From the NCBI GenBank assembly GCA_903925075.1, contig CAIYDQ010000206.1, positions 1-35,743 on the forward strand: a DNA stretch of 35,743 nucleotides, written 5' to 3'. Source of the DNA: an uncultured Geobacter sp. (GTDB lineage Bacteria; Desulfobacterota; Desulfuromonadia; Geobacterales; Geobacteraceae). The stretch's first letter is position 1; each line of letters opens with the position of its first letter. Of this stretch, positions 1-8,535 are shown in pieces. The notes beneath the pieces were generated by a model. It did not search any database. It was not told the DNA's origin and saw nothing but the letters and a program-made list of their open reading frames with translations. The position numbers and the translations under genes were made by a program.

Positions 1-40
1 AGCCGTTTTGTCGCAGGACAACGCGGTGCAAACCAAAAAA

Positions 41-77
41 GGAAGGGAACCCACTGCGGGTCCCCTTCCTTTTTTTG
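41..77 (-). terminator. Hairpin terminator after ctpA (probably bidirectional)
   Basis: The arms GGAAGGGAACCC (41-52) and GGGTCCCCTTCC (58-69) pair over 12 positions with one mismatch around a 5-base loop. An A-tract lies on the left and a T-tract on the right, so the hairpin is followed by a U-run on either strand. On the minus strand it lies about 55 bases past the ctpA stop and closes the 13-gene run. On the plus strand it could stop a transcript arriving from outside the window. Confidence 0.85.
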
Positions 78-129
78 GTTCTGATTCTCAACAGACTCAA
101 CCGACTCAATCAACATCGCCGGCTTCAGA

Positions 130-1464
130 TCACGACACCTTTCCCATGGACTTCAGGATGTCCCAACCCTTGAGCAGGTCGAGGGCGCGCAGGATCTGGG
201 AATCTCCCTTGATGGCCTCGTCACTCTTGTAGGGCGCCGGCTTCGCCTTCTTATCGTCCGCGGGCTCCTTGTCGTCCCCCTCGAAATGGTTCTCCAGATC
301 CTTCTCCCTGATGTGCAGGCCGTCCTTCTTCTCGGGCGTCGCCGCAGCTATCTCCACCTTCTCCGCCAGGATGTCGGGGGTGATCCCCTTGGCCTGGATG
401 GAGCGGCCGCTCGGCGTGTAGTACCTGGCGGTGGTGAGCCTAAGGCCCGAGTTGTCGGAGAGCGGTATGATGGTCTGCACGCTACCCTTGCCAAAACTCT
501 GGGTCCCCATGACGACCGCGCGCTTGTGGTCCTGCAGGCAGCCGGCAACGATCTCGGAGGCGCTCGCGCTGCCGCTGTTGATCAGCACCACGATCGGGTA
601 GTTCCCCTCCTTGCCACCCTTGCGTGAGGTGAAGCGCATCTTGGAATCCTTCTCGCGCCCTTCGGTGTAGACGATCAGTTTCCCTTCCTCGACGAAATGC
701 TCGCACACCCGCACCGCCTGGTCGAGCAGCCCGCCCGGATCGTTTCTCAGGTCAAGCACCAGCCCCTTCAGCGGCTTGTGCTCGGACTGCAGGCTTTGCA
801 GCGCCTTCTCCAGATCGTCGTCGGTCTTCTCCTGGAACTGGGAGATGCGCACGTAGCCGTAGCCGTCGTCCAGCACCTTGTACTTCACGCTCTTCACCTG
901 GATGATGTCGCGCTCGATCACGAACTCCTTGGTCTTCTCGAACCCCTCGCGCATGATGGTCAGGGTGACCTTGGTCCCCTTGACCCCTCTCATCCTTTTC
1001 ACCGCGTCGGTGATGGTCAAGTCCTTGGTGAACTTGTCGTCGATCTTCAGGATCAGGTCGCCCGCCTTGATGCCGGCCTTGAACGCCGGGGTGTCCTCGA
1101 TGGGCGAGATCACCGTCAGGATGCCGTCTTTCACGGTGATCTCGATCCCCAGACCGCCGAAGGCGCCCTTGGTGTCGATCTTCATCTCCTTGTAGGTCTC
1201 CGGCGGCATGAAGGAGCTGTGCGGATCGAGGGAGGTGAGCATGCCGTTGATCGCCCCGTAGACGAGCTTCTTGGTGTCCACGTCCTCGACGTAGCTCTTC
1301 TTGACGATGGAAAGTACATCGGTGAAAAGTTCGATCGATTCGTAGTCGTTGCCGCCGCTTTGGGCCGCGCATCTGCGTTGCACGCCGAAGGCGATGCACA
1401 GCGTCAGCAGAGAGACCGAGGTGACCAACAGGGTTACCTTCTTGAATTTGCTGCCTTTGAACAT
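130..1464 (-). CDS. ctpA: C-terminal processing protease, S41 family (CtpA/Prc-like)
   Basis: This 444-aa serine protease should act in the periplasm, trimming C-termini of envelope proteins or peptidoglycan hydrolases. An N-terminal hydrophobic segment (about residues 9-28) is a signal peptide or anchor. A PDZ domain spans about 100-180, with a GLGI carboxylate-binding loop. The S41 core follows with the Ser/Lys dyad: S301 in the SASASE motif, K326 in SFGKG, and Q330. An Asp/Lys-rich tail follows the protease domain. A good ribosome site (GGGAGGA) lies just before the ATG at 1464. It is the last gene of the run and follows the EnvC-like gene by 40 bases. Known CtpA/Prc proteases of other bacteria degrade cell-wall hydrolases, which fits the ftsEX-envC context, but its substrate here is an inference. 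Confidence 0.95.
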   Translation of the reverse strand: MFKGSKFKKVTLLVTSVSLLTLCIAFGVQRRCAAQSGGNDYESIELFTDVLSIVKKSYVEDVDTKKLVYGAINGMLTSLDPHSSFMPPETYKEMKIDTKGAFGGLGIEITVKDGILTVISPIEDTPAFKAGIKAGDLILKIDDKFTKDLTITDAVKRMRGVKGTKVTLTIMREGFEKTKEFVIERDIIQVKSVKYKVLDDGYGYVRISQFQEKTDDDLEKALQSLQSEHKPLKGLVLDLRNDPGGLLDQAVRVCEHFVEEGKLIVYTEGREKDSKMRFTSRKGGKEGNYPIVVLINSGSASASEIVAGCLQDHKRAVVMGTQSFGKGSVQTIIPLSDNSGLRLTTARYYTPSGRSIQAKGITPDILAEKVEIAAATPEKKDGLHIREKDLENHFEGDDKEPADDKKAKPAPYKSDEAIKGDSQILRALDLLKGWDILKSMGKVS

Positions 1465-1504
1465 TGTTCCTCCCTTTAGCTCTCTTGAAGTACCCCTGCC
1501 GCCG

Positions 1505-2692
1505 TTACTTGAACCAGGGGGACGGATCGACCGGCTTGCCCTGATAACGGATCTCGAAATAAAGCATCGGCCCTTTGGCGGAATCCTGATCGCCCACGCT
1601 TGCCAGCGTTTCGTTTCTGGCCACCTTGGAGCCTACCTTCTTGGCCACCGAGGACGCGTGGGCGTACAGGCTGAAAAACCCGCCGCCGTGGTCGACGATG
1701 ATCATATTACCATACCCTTTGAAATAGTCGGCAAAAATCACTTCTCCGTCGAATACCGCATGGATAGGAGCGCCTGCGGGTGCCGAGATGGAGATGCCGT
1801 TGCTGACGGTGAAGGCGTCGAACTGGGGATGCTTGTGCCTGCCGAAACGGTCGACCACGACCCCCCGGACCGGGAGCGACAGTTTCCCCATCTGCGCGCC
1901 CAGGCCCCTGTCGGGCACCTGCGGCGCCGGTGCCGCCGGCGCGGGGCGCCCCGCCTTGTCCTTAATCTTGGCACTATACGCTTTTCTATTTCTGGCTTCA
2001 AGTCTTTCGAACATGCTCTGCAACCTGCCGGCGTTGGCCTGCAACTCCTTCAGCGAGGCCTGATAGGACTGCTTGTCCTGCCGCACCTTCACCAGGTAGC
2101 TCGCCTTGCGGGATTTCTCCTGCTCCACCTCCCGCTTCTTGGCCTGCATGGAGCGCAGAATCCCTTCCTTGCGCGCCGCGTCCAGCTCCAGCCGCTGCTT
2201 CAAAAGCTTCAGGCGCGCGAGGTCCTGGTTGTAGAGGGCGAAAAGCTTGCGGTCGTTGTCCAGCACGCTTTTCATGTAGCGCAGGTTCTCGCTCATCTGC
2301 GGGAACGACTCCGAGGAGAAAAAGATCCGCAGGTTGCCGGTTTCACCCCCCTTGTAGAGGGCGGCCACGCGGCGGTTTATCTGGGCGCGCTTTCTTTCCG
2401 CCTCCTGGCGCGAGCGCTCGATGTCCTGCAAGGTGCGGTTGATCCCCTGCTCCACGCCGGTCAGGTCCCGCCCCAGCGCCACCAGGCTCGACTGCTTGGC
2501 CGCCAGCGATTTCTGGATCTGTTCCAGTTCGCCCGACACCTTGGTCTCGGCCTTCTGGGTCTTGGAGATCAGGAGATTTTTCTCCTTGATCTGCCTCTTC
2601 ACCCCCTGCAGGTCCTCCTTGACCCCGGCTGCGGCAAGGTGAGGGACGGCAAGCGCTAGGGCCAGCGACAGTATGACGGGATAATGGCGCAT
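1505..2692 (-). CDS. envC: EnvC-like murein hydrolase activator, degenerate LytM (M23) domain
   Basis: This 395-aa periplasmic protein has a signal peptide (about 1-22), a long coiled coil (about 25-240, rich in K/E/Q/L) and a C-terminal LytM/M23 domain (about 280-395). FtsX-bound EnvC activates cell-wall amidases at the septum in Enterobacteria, and the same coiled-coil plus LytM plan is visible here. The expected zinc ligands look lost: the HxxxD segment reads SNGISI, and the C-terminal HxH reads MLY before FEIR. This suggests an activator rather than an active peptidase. The ATG lies one base after the ftsX stop, so translation is probably coupled. The ligand assignments come from comparison by eye with the LytM fold. 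Confidence 0.88.
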   Translation of the reverse strand: MRHYPVILSLALALAVPHLAAAGVKEDLQGVKRQIKEKNLLISKTQKAETKVSGELEQIQKSLAAKQSSLVALGRDLTGVEQGINRTLQDIERSRQEAERKRAQINRRVAALYKGGETGNLRIFFSSESFPQMSENLRYMKSVLDNDRKLFALYNQDLARLKLLKQRLELDAARKEGILRSMQAKKREVEQEKSRKASYLVKVRQDKQSYQASLKELQANAGRLQSMFERLEARNRKAYSAKIKDKAGRPAPAAPAPQVPDRGLGAQMGKLSLPVRGVVVDRFGRHKHPQFDAFTVSNGISISAPAGAPIHAVFDGEVIFADYFKGYGNMIIVDHGGGFFSLYAHASSVAKKVGSKVARNETLASVGDQDSAKGPMLYFEIRYQGKPVDPSPWFK

Positions 2693-2693
2693 G

Positions 2694-3638
2694 TTAGAGG
2701 TGCACGAACCTTCTCAGCGAGGTGAGGCTGCCGATGAAACCGAGCAGCACGCCTCCGCCGAGGATCGCCGCCAGGTGCGGGAGGGGGAGGAAGCAAAGAC
2801 CGGCCGCCGCGGGATTCACGCCCAGAAAGCTGCCCGCGTTCTCCAGGAAGGCGTAGTAGCAGGCGAACAGGGCCAGCAGCGAGAGGACGGCTCCCAGGGC
2901 TCCCTGCAGCACCCCCTCGATCAGGAAGGGGGCCTTGATGAAAAGGCGGGTGGCGCCGACCAGGCCGAGCAGTTCCAACTCCTCCCTGCGCGCGTAAATG
3001 GTGAGCTTGATGGTGTTGGAGACGATGAACAGGACGGTGAGGGCCAGGAAGCTCCCCAAGAGCGCGCCCATCAGGCGAAAAAGGTTCATGAAGGAGTTGA
3101 AGCGCTGCACCCACTCCTCTCCGTACTGCACCTCGGTGATCCCCTGGATGCGCCTGAGCGCGCTCACGTAGGAGGCGACCTGCGCGCTCTCGCGGTGGCT
3201 CCGATCCAGGCTGATCTCCAGGGAAGCGGGGAGCACCTCCGGGGTGATCCCCTCCAAGAGCGACTCCTGCCCTTTCAGCCGGCTGCGCAGCCTCTTCTCG
3301 GCGTCCGCCTGGCTGACGAACACCACCTTGGCCGTGCCGGGGAGCGCCTTCACCTGCCCCTTCAGCGCCGAAACCGCCAGCGGACTCGGCTCCCGATCGA
3401 AGTAGGCGGTGACCTGCACCTTGTCGCTCCACCCCAAGGCCATCCCTTCCAGGTTCACGTACACCAGCAGGAAAAGAGCGGCGATCAGCAGGGCAAGCGA
3501 GATGGTGCCGACCGTGACGATGCTGACGAAGACGTTCTGCCGGAGATTGGCCAGCGCCCGCGCCGAAAAATAGGAAAGGCGGCCGAAGAATCCCTCGCGG
3601 GCGAACTTGGGGCGGACCGTTTTATTAGCCCTGGACAT
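2694..3638 (-). CDS. ftsX: Cell division ABC transporter permease FtsX
   Basis: This 314-aa inner-membrane protein pairs with FtsE to transmit ATP hydrolysis to a periplasmic cell-wall hydrolase activator. It has the FtsX layout: a cytoplasmic N-terminus, a first membrane segment (about 37-62), a large periplasmic loop (about 63-185), then three membrane segments in the last 130 residues, with a charged cytoplasmic turn (YARREELELL) between the second and third. The gene starts inside the end of ftsE (14-base overlap), and its ribosome site GGGAGGTG is within ftsE. The EnvC-like partner gene follows after one base. Confidence 0.95.
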   Translation of the reverse strand: MSRANKTVRPKFAREGFFGRLSYFSARALANLRQNVFVSIVTVGTISLALLIAALFLLVYVNLEGMALGWSDKVQVTAYFDREPSPLAVSALKGQVKALPGTAKVVFVSQADAEKRLRSRLKGQESLLEGITPEVLPASLEISLDRSHRESAQVASYVSALRRIQGITEVQYGEEWVQRFNSFMNLFRLMGALLGSFLALTVLFIVSNTIKLTIYARREELELLGLVGATRLFIKAPFLIEGVLQGALGAVLSLLALFACYYAFLENAGSFLGVNPAAAGLCFLPLPHLAAILGGGVLLGFIGSLTSLRRFVHL

Positions 3639-4296
3639 CGGTCACCTCCCGCACTCTCCCTTTTTCCAGGTGAATCACCCTGCGGTGGGAATTCTCGATC
3701 ACGCGCCGGTCGTGGGTCGCCACCAGCACCGTCGTGCCGCGGATATTGGCCTCCTTGAAGATGGAGAGGATCTGCTCCTTGTTCTCCTCGTCCAGGTTGC
3801 CGGTCGGCTCGTCGGCGATCAGGATCTTCGGGTCGTTCACCAGCGCCCGGGCCAAGGCGACCCGCTGCTGCTCGCCCCCCGAGAGCCTCAGCGGGGTCGA
3901 GTTCAGCTTGTCCTCCAGCCCCATCTGCTTCAGGATGTGGAACACCTTCTTGCCGATGTCGCGCTTGCCCCAGCCCAGCACCTCCAGGGTGATGGCCACG
4001 TTTTCCAGCACGGTGCGCTGCGGCAGCAGCTTGTAGTCCTGGAAAACCACGCCGATGGAGCGGCGCAGCAAAGGTATCTGGGAGCGCTTCAACCTGCCGA
4101 GGTTCACGCCGTCGATCAGCACCTGGCCGCGGGTCGGAATCAGATCGGCGTAGAGGAGCTTCAGCAGCGTCGACTTGCCCGCGCCCGACTGACCGGTGAG
4201 AAATACGAAATCGCCTTTGGGGATTTTCAGGTTGACGTCGGTAAGCGCGGGAATTTCAGCCTGGTACGACATGGATACGTTATGCAGTTGAATCAT
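3625..4296 (-). CDS. ftsE: Cell division ATP-binding protein FtsE
   Basis: This 223-aa ABC ATPase drives the FtsEX complex. Walker A is GQSGAGKS (35-42), the Q-loop is VVFQDYKLLP (about 84-93), the signature is LSGGEQQR (138-145), and Walker B is KILIADEP (157-164) with catalytic E163 followed by TGNLD. The H-loop appears as VATHD. The length is typical for FtsE. The gene follows the pseudopilin gene by 81 bases, a wider gap than elsewhere in the run. A small CCCCG/CGGGG hairpin lies in that gap (4338-4351) but has no T-run, so I do not call it a terminator. Confidence 0.96.
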   Translation of the reverse strand: MIQLHNVSMSYQAEIPALTDVNLKIPKGDFVFLTGQSGAGKSTLLKLLYADLIPTRGQVLIDGVNLGRLKRSQIPLLRRSIGVVFQDYKLLPQRTVLENVAITLEVLGWGKRDIGKKVFHILKQMGLEDKLNSTPLRLSGGEQQRVALARALVNDPKILIADEPTGNLDEENKEQILSIFKEANIRGTTVLVATHDRRVIENSHRRVIHLEKGRVREVTDVQG

Positions 4297-4377
4297 TCGG
4301 TAAAGCCTCGTTTAGCGCGTTGGCGGAGAGTGGCCGACCCCGATGCCGGGGTTCGCCGTGAACTCTTTCACCCCAAG

Positions 4378-4794
4378 CTACCACTCGTTGTAGGGCACGC
4401 CGTTGGAGCCGATCAGGGTCGAGCCGCTGTGCACGTCATAAACCGCCCCCTTGATGTCCTGCCCCTCGGTGGTCGGCGGAGCCATGATCACCCAACTGTC
4501 GCTCACCTTGGTAAAAGGATCCTTGGGCACGTCTCTCAAGTACTTGTTCTTGTTGTCCACCATCTCCTGCAGGCTGTCGGGGTACTTCCCCTGGTCGGCG
4601 TAAAACTGGTCGATGGTGGAGCGCATGGTGTAGAGATCTTCGCGCAGCACCGCTTCCTTGGCCTTGATGATGCCCCACTGGTAGTTGGGCGCCGCTATGG
4701 CCGCCAAGATGCCGATGATGGAGACGACGATCATCAGTTCGATCAGCGTGAAACCGCGCCGATCCTTGGATATCCTTTTCAACGTCTTCGACAT
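4378..4794 (-). CDS. gspG: Type II secretion major pseudopilin, GspG/OxpG-like
   Basis: This 138-aa prepilin-like protein should polymerise into the pseudopilus that pushes substrates through the secretin. The class III leader is short and basic (residues 1-14), with the prepilin peptidase site G14/F15 and the conserved E at +5 in FTLIE. One hydrophobic helix follows (about 15-36). The C-terminal half has the GspG pattern: DPF, an acidic YDVHSG segment and a terminal NEW, the calcium-loop region in GspG proteins. It lies 4 bases after the second pseudopilin gene. I relate it to OxpG of Geobacter from memory of gene order. No prepilin peptidase gene is in the window. Confidence 0.9.
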   Translation of the reverse strand: MSKTLKRISKDRRGFTLIELMIVVSIIGILAAIAAPNYQWGIIKAKEAVLREDLYTMRSTIDQFYADQGKYPDSLQEMVDNKNKYLRDVPKDPFTKVSDSWVIMAPPTTEGQDIKGAVYDVHSGSTLIGSNGVPYNEW

Positions 4795-4798
4795 GCCG

Positions 4799-5293
4799 TC
4801 ACCAGTCCTTGTATTTCGTGCCGTCGATGGCCGTCCCCTCGCTCAGCGAATAGATGTCGAAGACGTCCTCGCCTCCCCAGGAGCTGCTGTCGGGCTGATC
4901 CGCATAGGAGCGGAGCCCCCAGGGAGGCTCGTCTCCCTTCACCGGGTGGAACGGGTCCTGCGGCACCCTGCGCAGGAACTTCTTCTTGTAGTTGGTGAGC
5001 CCGCCGAAGTCGTAGCCGTCAACCAGCACTTGCAGGGTCTCCGGGTAACCGGCCGGTTTGTTGATGGACGGGATGATCTTGCCGGTGCTGACCGCCAGGT
5101 CGTAGTTCTTCTTGTAGTCGTCCAGGGCGTTCCTGACCTCCCTGAGGCTTCTCCTCAGCTCCAACTCCTTCACCCGGATCGAGGTCATCCGGGCGGAGGG
5201 GAGGATCAGGGCGCCGAGGATGGAGAGGATGACCATGGTCACCACCAGCTCGATCAGGCTCAAGCCGCGGTCGTTATTGAAAATTGCGCACAT
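4799..5293 (-). CDS. Second pseudopilin, also GspG-like
   Basis: I chose the ATG at 5293 (164 aa). An in-frame TTG at 5302 has no room for a ribosome site, whereas AGGGC precedes the ATG by about 9 bases. The leader ends G10 with L at +1 and E at +5 (LSLIE), followed by one hydrophobic helix. The C-terminal part has DPF, FDIYSLSEG and a terminal KDW, which is the GspG rather than the GspH/I/J pattern. The cluster thus carries two GspG-type subunits and no obvious minor pseudopilins. It lies 22 bases after the secretin stop. Whether it is a structural or tip subunit cannot be told from sequence. Confidence 0.85.
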   Translation of the reverse strand: MCAIFNNDRGLSLIELVVTMVILSILGALILPSARMTSIRVKELELRRSLREVRNALDDYKKNYDLAVSTGKIIPSINKPAGYPETLQVLVDGYDFGGLTNYKKKFLRRVPQDPFHPVKGDEPPWGLRSYADQPDSSSWGGEDVFDIYSLSEGTAIDGTKYKDW

Positions 5294-5315
5294 GATAGGC
5301 AAGCCCTGCCGAGGG

Positions 5316-7874
5316 CTATTTTACCTCCACTACCGATTTGAAGGCCGTGACCGGGATCTGGTCGCCGGTCTTGGTGCTGAAATTGGTGTTGGTGAGGCCG
5401 AGACCGACGCTCCCCTTGCCGATCGCCTTGAAGGTCACCGCGGCCAGCACGCCGTTGCCGCTCGCCCCCTCCGCGCCGTTCACCCTGGACTGCGAGATCC
5501 AGAGCTCTCCCTTCTTCTTGTCGGCAAAGGCCTGGAAGCCCGAGGCCGCGCCGTTTTGCTTCAAAAACGGCCCTTCCGCCTGGGTCACCACGTCGAGGAT
5601 CTTGGGATCGTAGCCGACCGTGAACACGGCGTTGTACAGATTCTGCACCTCGGCGACGTTCACCTGCATGTTGAACTGGTCGTTCAATTTGACCGAACCG
5701 GGAACGCCGAGGCTCAACAGGGCCTTGGAGGCCGGCGATGCCACCGCCTTGCGCGGCTGGGGCGGAGGCGCCGCACCCGAGGCAGGCGCCCCCGGAGCGG
5801 CAGGTACCGGTCTCCCCAGCGCCTGGTTAGCCGTCGCCTGATTGCCCGTCGCCAGATTGCCCGTCGCCTGCGCGCCCTGCGTCTGAGCCGCGGGGACCGG
5901 CTGCGGCGGAGCCGGCAGCAGTTGACCGAAGCCGGCCGGAGCCGGAGCCGGCAGCGGCTGAGGAACAGCCGCAGGCGGCAACGCCGGCGCCGCCGCGACC
6001 GCAGGCACCGCGGCTATATCGAGATCCTGGCTGAAGGAGGAGTACGGCTTGGTGGCGGAGGGCTCGTCCTCGCGCCCGGACCAGAAGGCGGCCACGTCGT
6101 TGTCCGGCACCGTCACGCCGCGCACGATCCTGGGGGTGATGGCGAGCAGCAGCTCGTTCTTGCTGCCGGAGTCGTTGGTGTTGGTGAAAAGCTGCCCTAA
6201 GACCGGGATATCGCCCAAAAGGAACACCTTGCTCTTGCTGTCGGTCTTGGTTCTCTGCAGCAAGCCGCCGATGATGCTGGTCTCGCCGTCCTTGAGCGAG
6301 AGCACCGTATCCAGGTTCCTGGTGCCGATGGTGACCACGGTGGTCGCCTGATCGGTGCCGATGGTGTCCCGTTGCAGGATGGAGCTCACCTCCAGGCCGA
6401 GCTTGATCGAGACCTCGTTGTTGAGCTGGATGGTCGGCTCGGCGTTCACCTTGACCCCGACGTCGACGTACTGCACGTTGACGCTCACGCCGCCGCCGGT
6501 GGGAGACGAGGTGGTGGTGATCGGCACCCTGGTGCCGACGTTGAACTTGGCCTTTTCCCGGTTTTTCACCCTGATCTTCGGATTGGAGAGGGTTTCGCTG
6601 TTGGAGAGGGTCTTGCCGAAATTGAAGGTGGCGTTGGGCACGGTCAGGTAGCCGTTGTAACCCTTGTAGGCGAAGAAGTTCAACAGGTTCGAGGGTTGCG
6701 CCGGTGTCGCGGCGGTGGTGCCGGCCGCCGGGGTGGTGGTCACCGAACTGAGCGAATCCACCAGGAAGCTGGCGCCGCTGCTTTGCGGGGTGGTGACGGC
6801 GGCGGTGATGGCGTACTTGGAGAGCAGGAAGCCGAAAGTCTCCGCGTCCTGCTTGGAGAGTTCGAACACCTCCACGTCCAGCAGCACCTCGGCGTCCGGC
6901 ACGTCGTTGGCCTCCAGGATCTTGCGCGCCACCTCGATCACTTCCGGGGTGTCGCGGATCACCAGCGCGTTCAACTCCTCGTTGACGTAGATCTTCTTTA
7001 CCTGCAGCATGGTGCGGATCAGGTTCACCGCCTTCTTCGCGTCCAGCTTGTTCAGGTAGAAGGTCTGCAGGAAAAGCTCGTCGTACTGCTTGATCTTGTC
7101 GGGCGTCTTCGGGTAGATCAGGATGGTGCTCTCGTTAAGCACCTTCCTGCCGAGCTTCTGCACCCCGGTGATGATCTCCATCGCCTGCTGGAAGGTGGCG
7201 TTCTCCAGGAACAGCGAGACGCTCACGTCCTTCACCGCGTCGTCGAAGACGAAATTGATCCCCGAGAGCTGGGACAGGATGTTGAAGACCTCCTTGAGCT
7301 TGGCGTCCTTGAACTTGAGCGTGATCGGCTTGGTGGACTTGAGGTTCAGCTCGTACCCTTCCAGCTTCTGCTGCTTGTTGACGACCAGCTTGGCGAGCGA
7401 CTCCTTGGCCTGCTTGTTGGCCGGCTCGAATTCCAGCGCATGCTGATAGGCGATCATCGCCTCGCGCGGCTTGTGGCTTTTCTCGAACTCGGTCCCTTCC
7501 AGCAGGTAGGTGCGCGCGTTTCTGAGCCTCAGCGCCAGCTCCCCCTGCAACCGGGACTGCACCTGGGTCGGGTCGATGGCGTAGGCCGTCTGGTATTCCC
7601 TAAGCGCGTCGTCGTAATTTTTCAGCGCGAAGAAGGCGTTCCCCTTCTTGAAATGGGCCTTGGCCGCGGCGTCGGTGGCGCTCATCAGCCGCACCCGGTA
7701 TTCGCCCACCTCCGGGTTGGCCGCGGAGACCTCGGCGTACTTCACCAGCGCCCCGTCCAGATTCCCTTCGCGCTCAAGCTTCTGGGCCTTGCTGAAGGAG
7801 GTGCGCCCGGCCGAGCAGCCGGAGAAAAATAGCGGCGCCAGCATCAAAATGGAGATCGCTTTCATACTATGCAT
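5316..7874 (-). CDS. gspD: Lipoprotein secretin with N-terminal TPRs and C-terminal cohesin domain
   Basis: This 852-aa protein forms the outer-membrane channel of the secretion system. A lipobox (FFSGC, Cys at about residue 20) follows a short signal peptide. TPR-like helices cover about 25-165. An STN/N0 domain lies at about 178-255, a second N-domain at about 265-330, and the GspD/PilQ secretin core at about 335-600, with the VPITTTSSP and QYVDVGVKV segments and a C-terminal LLLAITPRIV strand. A Pro/Ala-rich linker (about 610-715, with ATGNLATGNQAT repeats) leads to a domain (about 724-852) with the cohesin pattern: hydrophobic strands, YDPKILDV, and GVLAAVTFKA near the end. The ATG at 7874 has AAGGAGC seven bases upstream; an ATG three codons later is less well placed. 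TPRs in the same chain may replace a pilotin. The cohesin call is from fold pattern only. Confidence 0.9.
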   Translation of the reverse strand: MHSMKAISILMLAPLFFSGCSAGRTSFSKAQKLEREGNLDGALVKYAEVSAANPEVGEYRVRLMSATDAAAKAHFKKGNAFFALKNYDDALREYQTAYAIDPTQVQSRLQGELALRLRNARTYLLEGTEFEKSHKPREAMIAYQHALEFEPANKQAKESLAKLVVNKQQKLEGYELNLKSTKPITLKFKDAKLKEVFNILSQLSGINFVFDDAVKDVSVSLFLENATFQQAMEIITGVQKLGRKVLNESTILIYPKTPDKIKQYDELFLQTFYLNKLDAKKAVNLIRTMLQVKKIYVNEELNALVIRDTPEVIEVARKILEANDVPDAEVLLDVEVFELSKQDAETFGFLLSKYAITAAVTTPQSSGASFLVDSLSSVTTTPAAGTTAATPAQPSNLLNFFAYKGYNGYLTVPNATFNFGKTLSNSETLSNPKIRVKNREKAKFNVGTRVPITTTSSPTGGGVSVNVQYVDVGVKVNAEPTIQLNNEVSIKLGLEVSSILQRDTIGTDQATTVVTIGTRNLDTVLSLKDGETSIIGGLLQRTKTDSKSKVFLLGDIPVLGQLFTNTNDSGSKNELLLAITPRIVRGVTVPDNDVAAFWSGREDEPSATKPYSSFSQDLDIAAVPAVAAAPALPPAAVPQPLPAPAPAGFGQLLPAPPQPVPAAQTQGAQATGNLATGNQATANQALGRPVPAAPGAPASGAAPPPQPRKAVASPASKALLSLGVPGSVKLNDQFNMQVNVAEVQNLYNAVFTVGYDPKILDVVTQAEGPFLKQNGAASGFQAFADKKKGELWISQSRVNGAEGASGNGVLAAVTFKAIGKGSVGLGLTNTNFSTKTGDQIPVTAFKSVVEVK

Positions 7875-7893
7875 GCAGTGGCTCCTTACTCTC

Positions 7894-8535
7894 TTAGGGT
7901 TTACCGGCGCGGCGCGTGCTGAGCACCCTGTTCTCGACCAGAGGTATCACCATCTCCCGGCCGCCGGCCAGAGACTTGATGGTGATGGCGTCGTTGGAGA
8001 GGCCGGTCACCTGGAACTTCGCTCCCAGGTTCGACCCCTTCTTGGCGAGGAAGATCTCGTTGTTGCTGGAGAGAAACACCGTCTTCTCGCCGTTTTTCTC
8101 CAGAAAGCCCAGGAAGGTGAACTTGGCCAGTTCGCTGTCCGCTATCTGCTCGGCGCTGGGGGGCGCCGGCAGCGGCGCCGGCAGCGGCAAGGGCTGGGGC
8201 GGAGGCGGCGGCAGTTTGACCGGTTTTGGCGGCGGCGGCAGCGGTTTGAAGGGAGGAAGCTTCACCTCTTCGCTGAAGATCGGGCTGAAGATGTTGCGGC
8301 GAAAGCCGGCGGAGTGCGGCAGTTCCCGGTCGAGCAGCTCCAGGTGCACCCTCCCCTCCCCGCCTCCGGCGGCCGGCGCCGAGGCGCCCCTGCCGACGGC
8401 GGAGCCGGCCGGCGCTCCCGGCCGGTACTTGAGCGCCGCGGCGTGCTGCTCTTTGGGAGCCCGCAGGAAACTGTAGGCGAGCGAGCCGGCGAAAACCAGC
8501 AGCAGCAGAAAAAGGATCAATTTCTGGCGGTTCAT
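7894..8535 (-). CDS. PilP/GspC-like inner-membrane protein with proline-rich linker
   Basis: This is a 213-aa protein. The frame stays open far upstream, but the real start is the ATG at 8535, which overlaps the previous stop as ATGA. One membrane segment (about 5-24) is followed by a small linker, a proline-rich stretch (about 94-126, runs of PPPP) and a small beta-rich domain (about 130-205) with FLGFLEKNGEKTVFL and a KKG turn. This plan matches PilP and the HR domain of GspC, which join the inner-membrane platform to the secretin. It sits between the PilO-like gene and the secretin, as pilP does. Sequence identity to either family cannot be judged here. Confidence 0.75.
   Translation of the reverse strand: MNRQKLILFLLLLVFAGSLAYSFLRAPKEQHAAALKYRPGAPAGSAVGRGASAPAAGGGEGRVHLELLDRELPHSAGFRRNIFSPIFSEEVKLPPFKPLPPPPKPVKLPPPPPQPLPLPAPLPAPPSAEQIADSELAKFTFLGFLEKNGEKTVFLSSNNEIFLAKKGSNLGAKFQVTGLSNDAITIKSLAGGREMVIPLVENRVLSTRRAGKP

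Noticed and set aside
697-1479. 260-codon plus-strand frame opposite ctpA
   Set aside because: A shadow frame of a strongly supported S41 protease, with His/Leu/Asp-rich low-complexity translation.
4338-4351. CCCCG/CGGGG hairpin between gspG and ftsE as a terminator
   Set aside because: A 5-bp stem without a T-run on the transcript strand is too weak to call.
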